Positions 24,982 through 36,648 are shown, numbered from the stretch's first letter. The stretch is DNA of 64,000 bases from Sophora flavescens (GCA_030762895.1 CM061063.1:58607196-58671195), one strand, 5' to 3'. Numbers and translations are program-made. The notes: generated from the sequence alone by a model not told the origin.

Positions 24982-25958
24982 TTGACAAAGGTAGCTCACT
25001 TTTTACCAGTTAATGTGAAGTATTCATTGGAAAAATTAACTCGGTTGTATATCGATGAAATTGTTAGGTTACATGGAGTGCCTTTGAGTATTGTTTCAGA
25101 TCGTGATCCAAGATTTACATCAAGATTTTGCCAAAGTCTGCAAGAGTCGTTGGGAACGAAACTTAGGTTGAGTTCTGCGTATCATCCTCAAACGGATGGA
25201 CAATCAGAAAGGACTATTCAGTCTCTTGAAGATTTGTTGAGAGCTTGTGTGTTGGAAAATGCTGGAAGCTGGGATGAGTATCTATCACTGATAGAATTTA
25301 CTTACAATAACAGTTTTCACTCTAGCATAGGAATGGCACCCTATGAAGCGCTGTATGGTCGACGGTGCCGAACGCCTTTATGTTGGTACCAGGATGGTGC
25401 AAGTTTCATGGTTGGACCAGATATAGTGCAACAAACGACGGAAAAGGTGAAAATGATCCAAGAGAAAATGCGGACAACTCAAAGTCGACGAGAAAAGTTA
25501 TCTTCGACAAGAGACGACGACCTCTTGAATTTGAGGAATGTGAGCATGTGTTTTTGAGAGTCACGCCAACGACTGGGGTTGGTAGGGTAATTAAATCCAG
25601 GAAACTCACTCCTAAATTCATTGGACCATATCAAATTCTTCATCGGATAGGTCATGTAGCTTATAAAATTTCTTTACCACCGTTTCTATCCAATCTTCAT
25701 GATGTCTTTCATGTTTCACAATCGAGGAAGTATATTCCTGATCCATCTCACGTAATTGAACCTGATCTAGTACAACTAAAAGAAAACATGTCTTATGAGA
25801 TTTTACCGGTGCGAATCGCAGATAAGATGACTAAGCAGCTCAGAGGTAAACAAATCTCGTTGGTCAAAGTTGTTTGGGATGACGTGACTGGAAAAGCAAC
25901 GTGGGAAGTAGAGGACAAAATGAAGTTACAGTATCCTGATTTATTTACAGGTACTTAA
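24982..25958 (+). pseudogene. pol: Tekay-like integrase C-terminus and chromodomain, element B, frameshifted
   Basis: Continuation of pol after the TGA: DDE-type integrase core (IVSDRDPRFTSRF, SAYHPQTDGQSERTIQ, GMAPYEALYGRRCRTP). At about 25486-25505 element B differs from A by small indels (tcgacgagaaaag against tcgacagaaaag), so the frame shifts; the rest, with the SH3-like GPYQILHRIG and the chromodomain-like WDDVTGKATWE ... YPDLF end, is in another frame up to 25958. The terminal YPDLF is kept here but lost in element A. Confidence 0.85.
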
Positions 25959-25973
25959 TTTCTAGGACGAAAT

Positions 25974-25993
25974 TTTTTTTAGTGGGGTAGTAA
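25974..25993 (+). other. Polypurine tract region of element B
   Basis: Same tttttagtggggtagtaa sequence as in element A, directly before LTR 3. Confidence 0.6.
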
Positions 25994-28900
25994 TGTAACA
26001 CCCTGTATTTTACTGTTTTAAATAACAGTAATACATATAAATATGTTTTAAATTTATTTGAGTTTTATAAAATTATTTTAAATAAACAGAGTTTATTACT
26101 CAATCCTACTTGACCGTAGGAAGCTACGATTAAAATTTAGGTTGGAAAGTCAGGCGAAACCCGGCCCGCGAATTCCATTGACAGTATAATAATACTGCTC
26201 AAAAGACCTAATTTTGATTCGTGAATGAAAGACTTAAGTTTAGAATTTTATTTTCTACAATTCTGTATTTTTAAAATTATTTTCAGAAAAAATAAAATAA
26301 TTTACGTATTACTGGCGGAAAGTGTAATCGGGTAGACGACGGAAGGGAAATTAGAGTTTCTAAGAGTAGTGAGAGGGTTTATCTTAGGATTTTGAGATGA
26401 TTCAAGGGGATAAATCATATTTTTAAGTCTAGAAGGTTTTTCAGGGTTAAATAGAAAATTTAGAAATTTTACGGTTAAGTCCCTGAACTTTCTGTAAATT
26501 ACCCTTTTGTCCCTAAATTAGTTTTTTAAGTTTTTCCAAGTGGATTGGGCTAGAATACTTGTTTCTATTCTTAAATGGTCGTGGCTTAGAAGCCCAAACT
26601 TTTCTAGTTCATAGTTTGAGTTCAAAAAGCCATTAAAGTTTCCTTAAGTTTCCTATCTTAAGCCTAATGCCTAAATTTTTAAGTGGGACCCACAAGAATG
26701 AATCCAAGCCCAAAATAACCCAGCCCATGTGCAAGCCCATGTGAATTGTGTCTGCCTCATTGTTGTTGGATTCATCATGTTGATTCTAGAGTTTTCTATA
26801 GGTTTCTACAAGTTTCTACTTTATCCTTGATTTTTCCACAATATTCTTGATTCTTCCTAAGTGCATGAATCATCCTAATCTATTTTTGACTCATAAATTC
26901 ATCCAACAAAGTCAAGATAAGCTAGAATTTAATGTGTCAAAATCATCATCATGACACTTTATTGATAATTTGCAAACTAGTCCTTCAACTATTGGAATCT
27001 TTGCAATTTGGTCCTTAGAACTTAATTGCATTTTGATCCTTGAACATGACAACTCACCACCATCTATAGTCTTCCTAATATGGCGCCACTCTCACTATAA
27101 ATACCCTACTCTCACTTTTCATTTAGTTTCTTTTGTCATTTGCTTCCAAAACTCTAAAGTTTACAAGTTCCTTAGTTCTAAGTTGTAAAGCAAGTTCTTG
27201 GATTTCTTTTGTCATTGATTTTCAAGAGGTAAATCTTAATCTTCATTCGTAATCATGTCTATGTTCTTTAGCAAGTTTCTTGATTCAAGGCTTGTATCAT
27301 AGTTGTTTATCACTTTAAAGTTTCTAACCTTAGAACTTTGAAAAGTCATAATAAATTCTAGAAAAATCTAATGATGATGAAACTACTTTCTATCTTCTTG
27401 ATATCATGCATATTATATAAATCCAAGAGCATGATGTAATCAAAAATTTCTTTCTTGAAAACCTAGCTTTGGCCGAACCTATCACCTTAGGGTTGGTAGA
27501 GTTTTGTTCATGTGTTTTCATGTATGATCATGTATTCTATATGGCATGTATGACTACACAATCTAATCCATGTTAGTCTCTTAAAATGAATATTTTTCTC
27601 AAAATATCTTTGTGTTGGCCGAACCCTAAGTGGGTGAGTTTTGTTGAGTTTTGTTCATGATTTTTATAAATGATCTTAGAAATCAATCTCTTAGTATGTA
27701 TGCTTTATGAATCCAAGTTGATTTATTAAACTAAGAACCCTAGCTCTAGGAACCTATTAAGGCCGAATCTATGTATAAAAGAGTAAGGAAGTTTTGAGTT
27801 TTAAACTTAATTATTTAGTTACTAATCTATGATTTAGGTTAATCAAGGATCATTAATCCATAACTTAATCATGATTACAAGTTTAGTCATTCAAAAACCC
27901 TAGAGGTCGTGACTATGTATTAGGGTTTAGAATGTTTTAGTTTCTTGATTTGTAACTATTTGGTTATAATGATTGAAGGTTAGTTGAGTACGACGTTTAC
28001 GAGGTAACAAAAATTCCGAAGGAGTCTGTAAGTTTATCAGGGATTCTTCAAAAGGTAAGGGGGAACACCGAAGGATTTTATTCAATGGCTATATGCTATT
28101 CCATGGTTGTTTGTAATTATTTGTTTGTTAGTATTTATTTATGTTGTTTATTATTGTGTTATTTGTATCTGTGTGGTTTTAATTGCGTTAATTGTTTTAT
28201 CTGCAATTATATTATGTTACTGTGATGCATGATCTGCTTGGGAAATATCTGTGATATAATTGTTGTTTTATGTGTGAGAAGCCTGACAGTGGTCGGTGCA
28301 CAATTAAGAAAGACGGATAAAAGCTTTAAGAAGCTTCGCAAATTATATTCAATGTTTTAACAGCAAAATATTGATATATAATATTAAAGGGAATTTATTT
28401 TGAGAAAAATAAAGAGTTTTTGGAGAATATTATTACTTTAGTAATTTATTTTTGGAAAAGTAAATTATGAGTCACAACGAGTGCGAAACTGTGAAAATAT
28501 TTTGGTACTGCTAAATTTTATGTAAGAAAACCCAGAATATTACAAAATATTCTTTTATGAAATTAATTGGTGAAAATAAGTTCATCATGATTTTAGAAAA
28601 TTAATTAAGTGGAAAAAGTTAAGTTTTTGGCTCAAAACCCTTAAAAATAATATTTGACGGCAAATTTGGAAAAAAATAGACAGCAAGTATTTTCGAAACG
28701 GCAGTGCCTATTTTGAGGAAATTAAACCTCAAGTGACTCATTGGTTTATGAAAAACTAAGTTTTTATTAATTTTATAATGAATTTCTAACTTGGAAAAGG
28801 AATTTCTAAAAATCAAAAGTTGATTTAACAATGTTGAAAATATAGTTGGACTTAGTAACCGAGACGTCGGGATACTAATGTTCTGTGTTGTGATGGACTC

Positions 28901-29917
28901 AGTCATTTGGACTTTGAGGGCCTATATTGTATACATGAGGTATACTGTGATGAAACATAGAAGATGTTTTCTAGTAGCACGAACCTGGGACTGGTGCACC
29001 GGTCGAGAGGTGTCGTGATTGAGCACTCGGACAGTAAGGTCCTGTGTTGTAATGAAAGTTTTAAAAGTGTTTTTAAAACTATGTGAGTCGTAAGCCATTT
29101 TGAGCTTCGGTAAAGAAAGAGTGAGCACAAATAAAAGAACAAAACAAAAGTGTTTTGCATGCATTTGGCAGACGTGCCTGCGATTTGTGGTTTAAATGCA
29201 TCAATTACCATCGGCGAAAGGTAATTACGACATGCATTATCTCATGTGCCTAGTGAGGACATTGAGATTGAGACCCCATCTTACTTGCTAATAGGTAGGC
29301 CACTGATTGTGGACATTAACAATGTGTTTGGCCTTGTGTGTGCCTGGCTATGTATGCCTTTGAAGATGGGAAGAGGTTGCGCACCTGTTGGCAGTTGGCC
29401 AAGTTAGCTTGGTGTGGCTATGGAGTCTGATCAACTCATATGATGTTGGGATATCTCATGAGATTAGGGCGAAAATTAGATGATGAATAGAAGTGTCATG
29501 CATAATTTTATGGATGATGTTTGGGGTGTTAAACCCACTGATAAACTGTTCATTAAAAATGTATGTAATTGGTAAATGTTGATGTGTTAATATGGTGACT
29601 AGTATGTGGTTATTGAGTAAGATCCATGTATTGGTTTCTCACTCTTACAACACATTCAGATGGACCCGTAAATACCCTTGGTACGGTCGAGGGTCCGAAC
29701 GATCACTTTTGATCGTGCACAATATGGTGGTGCCTGGGAGATAAATCTTGGGGCACTCAGCGCCACCTATCATGGACCGAGTAGAGAGGTGATCGGAATG
29801 ATAGAGGAAGGACCCCAACAAAGGATTCATGTAGTGGAGACGGTCGAGGTATCTCTACCTCCAATTTGGCTTTATCTACAGTATCTGGAAGAGCACGGTT
29901 TGATGGATCCATTTCCT
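25994..29917 (+). repeat. Tekay-like LTR 3, truncated at its 3' end
   Basis: Starts TGTAACACCC and follows LTRs 1 and 2 until about 29917, where cctcaaccac is replaced by unrelated receptor-kinase sequence. About 640 bp of LTR are missing. It keeps a TATA box (27096-27103). Its ORF copy, beginning at 29660, has a TAA at codon 4 and is cut at the truncation. Confidence 0.9.
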
Positions 29918-30282
29918 GATCCATTATTTGATGAAGTTAAAGAAATGCAGCTTGCAGTTCCACTCTTTTGTGAAGTTGTTGACATTTTTTTCATGGTCAG
30001 GGAGTTTCCATATAAGGGTAAAGGCAACCATGGATGGCCCTGTTGAGTAGACTTTGACTTGCTCCTTACCAAGCAGCAATAACACAACCCAACCAATGCT
30101 ATGGCAGCTAGAGCCCCAAGAGCAGAACCAACTACTATTCCTATCTTGTTCTTCTTTGAAGGTGAACTAGGAAGGAGATTGTCAACTGAAGAAAGCCCAT
30201 CCAAGCTCTTCAATGCATTGCTGATCTTCATTATCTCCAGCCCATTCATAGTGGCATTTGTGATGTCTGCCGGTGACCAGCA
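29918..30282 (-). pseudogene. THESEUS1-like receptor kinase fragment (TM and juxtamembrane)
   Basis: Minus-strand reading gives ADITNATMNGLEIMKISN, a linker, a transmembrane segment (IGIVVGSALGALAAIALVGL, then CYCC), and the juxtamembrane block GHPWLPLPLYG followed by TASCISLTSSN. This is diagnostic of CrRLK1L kinases close to THESEUS1, cell-wall-sensing receptors with a malectin-like ectodomain. Only about 110 codons survive: the kinase domain is cut off at 29917 by the truncated LTR, and the ectodomain ends near 30270 at the edge of duplicated unit U1. It is a different paralogue from the RLK at 59533-61866, which lacks the HPWLPLPLYG block. Confidence 0.85.
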
Positions 30283-30290
30283 ACTAGGAA

Positions 30291-31126
30291 TAGAGATGTC
30301 AATTGGGCCCTAAGCCCTAAGGCCAGCCCATCTGGCCCACAATAACAGCCCGGCCCATTTAGCCCATAACTAGAGTTGTCAAATGGGCCACCCTAGCCCT
30401 TTTAGCCCTCGCCCATGTGGGCCAGGGTCAGATGGGCCACAGGGCCAAAAGGCCCACATTAAAAAAAGCCCACGGGGCCAAAAAGCACTAAAAAGCCCTA
30501 GGGGTCAGGGCCAGCCCATGGGCCATATTTTTTTTGATAGTCCTATTTATTTTATTTAATTTATAAAACTTGACAAAAAGAACAAAAATTATAATCACGT
30601 TAACATTAGGTAATAATATCATTTAACCTATGAAATTAACTATCAAATATGTATTAAGTGCTATAGTTTTCTCTAAAAAAATTGAAGAGAAACCATTGTT
30701 TTATCTCTTTTCATCCTTGTCTTTATATGAAATGAATTGTTAAAGTAGATAACTGATATCAAATTATTGCAATAGATAATATTCCAGCTAAGGAAAACCA
30801 TTCACTTGGATTTAAGTGGTTGTGCGGTTAGTGAAGGAAAAATTATAACACGTAATACATATTGAAATAGATAATTTCATAGGTTAAATGATATTATTAC
30901 ATAATGTTAGAGTGATTATAGTTGTTGTTCTTTTTGTCAAGTTTTATAAAATAAAATAAAAAATAGTCCATCAAAAAAATTATTAGCGTGTACTACTTCA
31001 CACCTCAGTAAGATTTTAGGGCTTTTAGCCTGTGCTTTTTTTAAATGGGACTTTTGCCATGCATTTATTTACTTAACCCATACAAGCAGCAAAAATGGGC
31101 TAAATGTCGCCCATTTGACGGCTCTA
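30291..31126. mobile_element. Foldback-type hAT element, non-autonomous
   Basis: An 836-bp element flanked by the 8-bp direct repeat actaggaa (30283-30290 and 31127-31134). Ends are TAGAGATGTCAATTGGGC and, reversed, TAGAGCCGTCAAATGGGC. The inverted repeats are long: the AT-rich part at about 30535-30670 (aaaacttgacaaaaagaac, taatatcatttaacctatg) recurs inverted at about 30850-30985. The left arm also carries many GGCCC/GGGCC words and a second internal copy of the terminal motif near 30372. No transposase ORF. Confidence 0.85.
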
Positions 31127-31725
31127 ACTAGGAAGCACAAGAAAGTACTCAATACCTCGGATTGAGAATAGGTTTGTCGTTTGTGTTTTTATACCAAAAA
31201 AAAGTTGATAGGGTTTATGTTCGCTTTCGGCCGTGAAGATTACTCTTGGTCCTTTGACATTTGACAACCCGAAGGTCAGGTGAGTGAATTACTAGTCCAC
31301 ATATGGTCCACATTGTTAAAACTGAACCAAATAGTAAATTGACAAGACTTATGGATCATGTGCAATCAAATATTTAAACTCAAATCGATTGAATTGGATC
31401 ACATGTGAAAAAAATCAATCAATTTAATTGCCAATTGGTATGTATTATCCAGTATAAAGATTTTTTATATTATTAATTAATAAAAAAAATTATCTTTTAT
31501 TATAATTATCTTAAAATTCACACATAAGATAATTTATGATTGACTAATAATACCAAAAACTTTACATTTATAATATATCAAAATTAAACTCTCTTCAAGG
31601 TATAACTCTTAGGTTCAATCCAATTATACTAAGTTACTGACAATAGCCTACATTTTAAGGCTTACACTACCTAAGCGATGACTCCTCCCAATATTATTTT
31701 TTTCATACACAAAAATCAAGGGTCT

Positions 31726-31857
31726 TTTTTTTGTTTCCCAGGGTATCCTCCGCGTGAAACTGTGGAGACTAATACCTCGAGGTACTGGACGACATTGAAG
31801 GTTAACCTCTCCCAATCAGGATTTTTTCCGTACGCAAGAGCCAGGGATCGAACCCCT
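31726..31857 (-). mobile_element. SINE (U1 copy)
   Basis: A 132-bp insertion flanked by the 17-bp direct repeat acaaaaatcaagggtct (31709-31725 and 31858-31874). On the minus strand it carries the pol III B-box-like ggttcgatccc near its 5' end and finishes in a T-rich/A-rich tail next to the 31725 repeat. A-box sequence is not obvious, so it is probably 5'-truncated. The same insertion is in U2 (47539-47671), so it predates the duplication. Confidence 0.7.
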
Positions 31858-31943
31858 ACAAAAATCAAGGGTCTATTTACTTTATTTTCAATTTCTTGTT
31901 TTTATTTCCTAATTTCAGAAATATTTACAAAACTGACACCTTA

Positions 31944-32415
31944 GGGCCTATTTGGTTTGCTTCTAGTTTCCTATTTTCATTTCCTAATTTTAAAGACAAT
32001 TACAACTAAAATAATTATAAAAGTATCACTATGTTTTCATCATGTTTCTTGTTTTCAAAGATTTGTATAGGAAACAGTGAAAACAAATAAAGAGTTGTTT
32101 TTAGTATTTCCTGTTCAAATCTTTGGAAACAATAAAAAAATGAAAATAAATTGACATTTTTGTAATTATTTTAGTTATAATTATATTTGAAATTAGGAAA
32201 TAAAAACATGAAACTGACAGGCACTTATTTTCATTGTTTCCTGTTTTCAAAATTTTGTATAGGAAACACTGAAAACGACATTTTTATATTTTTCAGTGTT
32301 TCCTGTACAAATATTTAAAAACAAGAAACAAAATGAAAATATGATGACAATTTTGTAATTATTTTTAAAAACTGAAAATAAAAATATTAATATGAAAATA
32401 AAGCAAACAAGTCCC
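31944..32415. mobile_element. Tourist-like MITE, composite (U1 copy)
   Basis: Starts GGGCCTATTTGGTTTGC after TTA and ends, reversed, GGGACTTGTTTGCTTTATTT. The interior repeats ggaaaca-gtgaaaac / gtttcctgt modules, suggesting two partial elements joined. No right-hand TTA. Same family as 959-1225. Confidence 0.6.
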
Positions 32416-32485
32416 AAGGGATCGAACTCAAAGTAACATGTTTAAGGGACTAAGTCTCTTCCACTTACACCAACACTAATTGATT
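32416..32485 (-). repeat. tRNA-like SINE head fragment
   Basis: On the minus strand, tggtgtaagtgga (A-box-like) is followed about 40 bases later by gagttcgatccc (B-box-like), the pol III promoter layout of tRNA-derived SINEs. It abuts the MITE and has no tail of its own; the U2 equivalent is at about 48222-48290. Confidence 0.45.
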
Positions 32486-32539
32486 TTTATAATTAAAAAT
32501 TATTATACGACACAGGATAAGTGTGTCATTATGGACTAT

Positions 32540-32865
32540 GGTGGCGTTTGGGAGAGCTTATTTAAGCTCCTTTTGACTTATCTGATGACATAAGCTCTTC
32601 TGTAGTGTGTTTGTCTGAGCTTATAAAAATAACTTATGTCATCTCATAAGGAGTTTTTGACTTATTTTCATAAGTCACTGGGAGAAGCTTATGGAATTAT
32701 CATAAGAGCTTATGCACTAAACACCTTTTTCATGTTTTTTACTATTTGAATCCTCTCATGCCCCTTTCTTTCTTTTTCTTTCTTTAAGCGCTTATGGCAT
32801 AAACTCTCATGCAATAAGGTCTTATATGATAAGCTCTTAATTAAGTTGCTTACCCAAACGCACCC
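32540..32865. mobile_element. MITE present only in U1
   Basis: A 326-bp element with inverted ends (GGTGGCGTTTGGG... and, reversed, GGGTGCGTTTGGGTAAGC) and 'tat' on both sides (32537-32539, 32866-32868). The interior repeats cataagctct/agagcttat words. U2 has the unoccupied sequence gactatattggcc at about 48340, so this element arrived after the duplication. A relative lies at about 42835-43149. Confidence 0.8.
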
Positions 32866-34639
32866 TATATTGGCTGCAATTGGCCCACATCATCTTGCAA
32901 CACAACTATGACCTCAACTCAACAACAAGATGAGCAACTTATTATTTTAATCAAAGAATTTTAAGGGATCAAAATACCATATTGACCCGCATGTTGTTTT
33001 GGTTGCTACACTTGCAAGTTAACACGTCCTCCACTTCTTTGTGTTGTAAATTAGTAGAGTTTTTCTTGTAGTTATGTAAAAATTTATATATCCAATAAAT
33101 TTTTTCATTCCACATTTTATGGTGATTTGCATAATGCTTCTGAGAAGGCTCCTTGGGATCAATCCAACGTATTTTGAGACCTAAAGTAAAATTTGATACG
33201 GTGTCTTTTTGAAAACTAATAATAATTTTTATTAAAAAATTATATTTTATTTAAATTTTATCTTTATTAAAAATTATTATTGGATGATGTAAATTCTTGT
33301 TGTGTATATATGTAACATATAAAATTTCCTATAATTTATTTTTTAAGGTCTTAAATTATTATTTTTGTTAATCTTAGATAAAAAAATAATTGAAGGCCTA
33401 AATTTGGACTTAAATAACTAAAAAAATATGAAGGCCTAAAACCATAACTTTACTAGCCTTAGGCTAGGGTCGGCCATGGGCTCCTAAAAGGTGTTATTAT
33501 GTTAACTAACATGATTTAACCTAATGTTTGTATGAAATTCGATAGAAAATAAAAATTCAAGACACCCATATCATACAACGAGATCATATCATCAATGAGA
33601 AAATTCTTTATTTCATGGATTTTTCTTTACCCACAAAGATGAGCTTCGTTCACCATTAATGATGGCCAACCATTTGATCAATATCATACCAAATATCTCT
33701 ATGAAACCATGTTTTCTAGATTTTCATAAAATTCACGACAAAAACCATCAACACAGAGATTTGGCAATATAATACAAAAATGGAGGTCTTCATTTGTTGA
33801 AAGTCAACATATGCAGGATCTGAAAAAATGATAATAGTTCAATACAAATCCCCATTAATTTAATATAAATATCCATTTTAAAGATTTAAATCCCAGTAAA
33901 AAAATCAAACTTAAAACTGCTATTTTATAAATCCCAAGATTCCTATATTTTGATATTTTAGGATTTTTATAAAGTGATTATAGATCTAGTATAACTTTTT
34001 TTATACCACACATGTAAATAAATTACATACACAAATAACAAGAAAGTTATAAATTATTAACTTTCTTTTGACTAACTACCTCGACAAAGAATATACTTCA
34101 GGAACACAATTTTCCCTTTCAATTATTTCTCTATATCTAAGACCTTGATCGAAATAGTGTGCAGTCAGGAGGAATGGAAGTGGAGAAAGAATATTGATCT
34201 CATTATCTATATAAATATACGGTGTAACCTAAAATATATACTTTTATCTAATAGGCCCAAGCCCAATATATATGGACACATAATATCCCAAATGTCATAA
34301 CAAATCATATAATAATATGGGTTTCTGTAAAAAATACAACCTTATCTATTCAATCTATTCTATAGAACTAAACTCATCAGTCAATAAAAGCCCAAATTCA
34401 AAAAGTCTATTTGGAACTTCTAACATATCATAAGGCTAAAAAGGTAAATTCCAATTTAGATTTAAATGTTAGAATTTTTCTTGTTAGTTGGGAAAAATTC
34501 TTGCAAATTTTAACATAAAGATACAAGTAATTTTAAGACATAGATGGACACAAATGCATACATTAATTATGAACTTTCTGTAGGCACACATGAAGTTAAG
34601 TAGACATGAGAAGAAAAAGTAAAAATGATGGTCTTTTTT
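32866..34639. other. Non-coding flank in U1, no gene recognised
   Basis: AT-rich sequence shared with U2 (split there by the copia element at the position matching about 33705). No ORF of family type, RNA gene or complete mobile element was recognised. Confidence 0.5.
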
Positions 34640-35068
34640 AGGGACGTATCCATCCCCGTCAATATCCATAGATATTTATGTGAGTAGCGGGTATCCATGG
34701 ATATCCATGAGTATTTAAGAGTCTAAAATAAAAGAAAAGGAAATATAATTATATAATATAATATAGCATTATATTATATTAACATTATGTAATATATTAT
34801 ATGTATTTTAAAAAAAAGTATTATTAAGGGTTTAATCAATAAAAAAAATATCAAATAAGAAAGAAATAATGTTTATTTCGTCTTAAAATAATAGAAATTG
34901 TTATAATATATATTAGATATTTAATAAAAAAATATATTTATTATGAATATGCGGATATCCGTGGGGCGGGTATTATGATCCCTATCTCTATTTAGTATGT
35001 ATCAATTTACTACCCATTGCGGGTAATCCATACAGATATCCACGGGTGCGGGTAATTTTGTCATCCCA
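34640..35068. mobile_element. hAT-like MITE, internally deleted copy (U1)
   Basis: Flanked by gtcttttt (34632-34639 and 35069-35076). Compared with the U2 copy at 56435-56895, about 30 bp next to the left end are missing, including most of the terminal ggcaatggggcgggtgcggg. The right end reads gggtaattttgtcatccca. Interior words are gatatccgtgg and gcgggta. Confidence 0.7.
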
Positions 35069-35139
35069 GTCTTTTTGTTCATTAACAAAACTTATTATCA
35101 TCCACACATTCATATGTAATTAATATTAATCCTTTTTTT

Positions 35140-35510
35140 TTTGTTCTAGACATGGGGTGGACTTGCTGCGCTGCTTGAGAGATTGTCCGCACTCTCAAGA
35201 GGTTTGGATCGGAATGGGGATGTTTCAAAGCACCCTTTTTCTTGTTCATGATGATGCCACTATGTGGGTTAATGTCCTTGCTGGAGGCAACAAGTTCATC
35301 TCGTTCCTTGCTGGTATAACATGTTCAGCGAGGAAACTTAGGACGTGAAAAAGGTACTTAGGAGTTTGCTACTTGCATACCTTCAAGATCCAAGCTCGTC
35401 AATAATAACACGGGAGAGGTTATGTTGACTGTTAGACATGGGTTCAATCTTTCTTGGGATAGGAAATTGAAAAAGGTGCTTTGCGAGACAGACTCTTTAA
35501 ATGTATGAAA
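35140..35510 (+). pseudogene. LINE retrotransposon 3' relic (U1)
   Basis: Fragments of a non-LTR retrotransposon polyprotein: LLRCLRDCPHSQEVWIGMGM resembles the zinc-binding zf-RVT motif after the RT, followed by NKFISFLAGI. Further on, SWDRKLKKVLCETDSL carries the ETDS of the LINE-encoded RNase H domain. Stops and frame changes lie between the pieces. The same relic is in U2. Confidence 0.65.
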
Positions 35511-36092
35511 AGTAAAGATGGACAAAAAATACCTATAAAATTAAGGCAATTGAAAAGCTATTTCAAAATTCACTCAACATTCTTTCTAGAAGTTTCTATC
35601 TTGGTAATTAAAACATTCAAAGTTCACACAATATTGAAACAAACCAAAAAAAAAACACATTAACTCGCCCCAGATAATTGATATGACAAATATTATCTTC
35701 AAGCATTATGCAACAAATATTTTTCTAGGCATCTAAGAAAGAATAAAGTGGACTCTGATGTCTTGGTGGGGTGAGTCCTTTCTTCTCAGCCAGGCTCATA
35801 GTCATAAGTTATCTTCACATTGACCAGAGTCTGAAGCTCTCCTATTGCAGATAGTTGAAAGCTTGTCTTGTAGTATGACAAACCTTGATTCAGATAACCC
35901 CTTCAATCACTTGCAGCCCAATGTCATGAGTAACCTCATCAAGCTCAGTGATCCTTTCCCTCTGGTAACTTACTTGGACTACATCCGAGGCTCGTTACCA
36001 AAAAATGATTCTGCTTAGCAGTGTTAAATAAATCAGAAAAAGAGTAAAATAATAGAGTTGCAAGAAATAAGATAAACATCAGAAAGAATGTG

Positions 36093-36276
36093 TGTTAAAT
36101 TTTAATGTGTATAATATGTGGATTAGCATTAATTGGTTATTAAATTATTTAATAACCAATTAATGCTAATCCACATATTATACACATTAAAATTTAACAT
36201 TCTCCCACTTGATTAACATGAATCACATGCTATGATTTGTATCTGTATGGTATTTAGAATTATAGGTTTTCCTTCA
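36093..36276 (+). repeat. Copia A 5' LTR, rearranged, with 53-bp palindrome
   Basis: The first 53 bases (36093-36145) match the normal LTR start. After one T (36146) the same 53 bases follow inverted (36147-36199), then ttctcccacttg, which is the reverse complement of the element's polypurine tract. The LTR resumes only at its last part (gattaacatgaatcac...ccttca). About 340 bp of normal LTR are missing. Both junctions were read directly. Confidence 0.9.
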
Positions 36277-36292
36277 ATTGGTATCAAAGCCT
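36277..36292 (+). other. Primer-binding site of copia A
   Basis: attggtatcaaagcct directly after the 5' LTR; matches the Met-tRNA-type site ttggtatcagagc of copia B with one change. Confidence 0.75.
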
Positions 36293-36648
36293 AGGATAGA
36301 TACATGTTATAGCTGTTCTGAAAATTATATGAACCCTGATTTATGTTTTTCAATCAAGATACAAAATTTGTTAGGGATTTTCATATCATGTTATATCAAT
36401 ATCGTAAAAAAAATTGCTTGCCCAGAATTTTTTTTCCTTCAGCAACTTTCGTTTTCATGCCTTGTTCTTCAAAATTCGAAACTATGATTCTGGCCAATGA
36501 TTTCGAAAATTGTTTAAGGGCTTTTCTTCCCACATGTTATTCGAGTAACATACTCGAAAATCGTAGGATTTCATCAAATAAAACGTGAGAAATCGATGTT
36601 TTTTCGTTTCCCTTTTGCGTGAAAGCCGGGTTCGATCGCCCGCAAGTT

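Larger units (their letters stand above)
7441..29917 (+). mobile_element. Tandem Tekay/Del-like Ty3-gypsy array (LTR-int-LTR-int-LTR)
   Basis: Three copies of one long terminal repeat start at 7441, 16710 and 25994, separated by two internal regions (11996-16709 and 21269-25993), giving a period of about 9.28 kb. The copies are near identical. LTRs open TGTAACACCC and the first two close GGGTGTCGCA; each internal region begins with a Met-tRNA-type primer site (TGGTATCAGAGC) and ends with a purine-rich tract. Gene order gag-protease-RT-RNase H-integrase with a chromodomain-like end places it in the chromovirus Tekay/Del group. The middle LTR is shared, which points to recombination between LTRs rather than two separate insertions. 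The third LTR stops at about 29917. No target duplication flanks the array. Confidence 0.9.
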
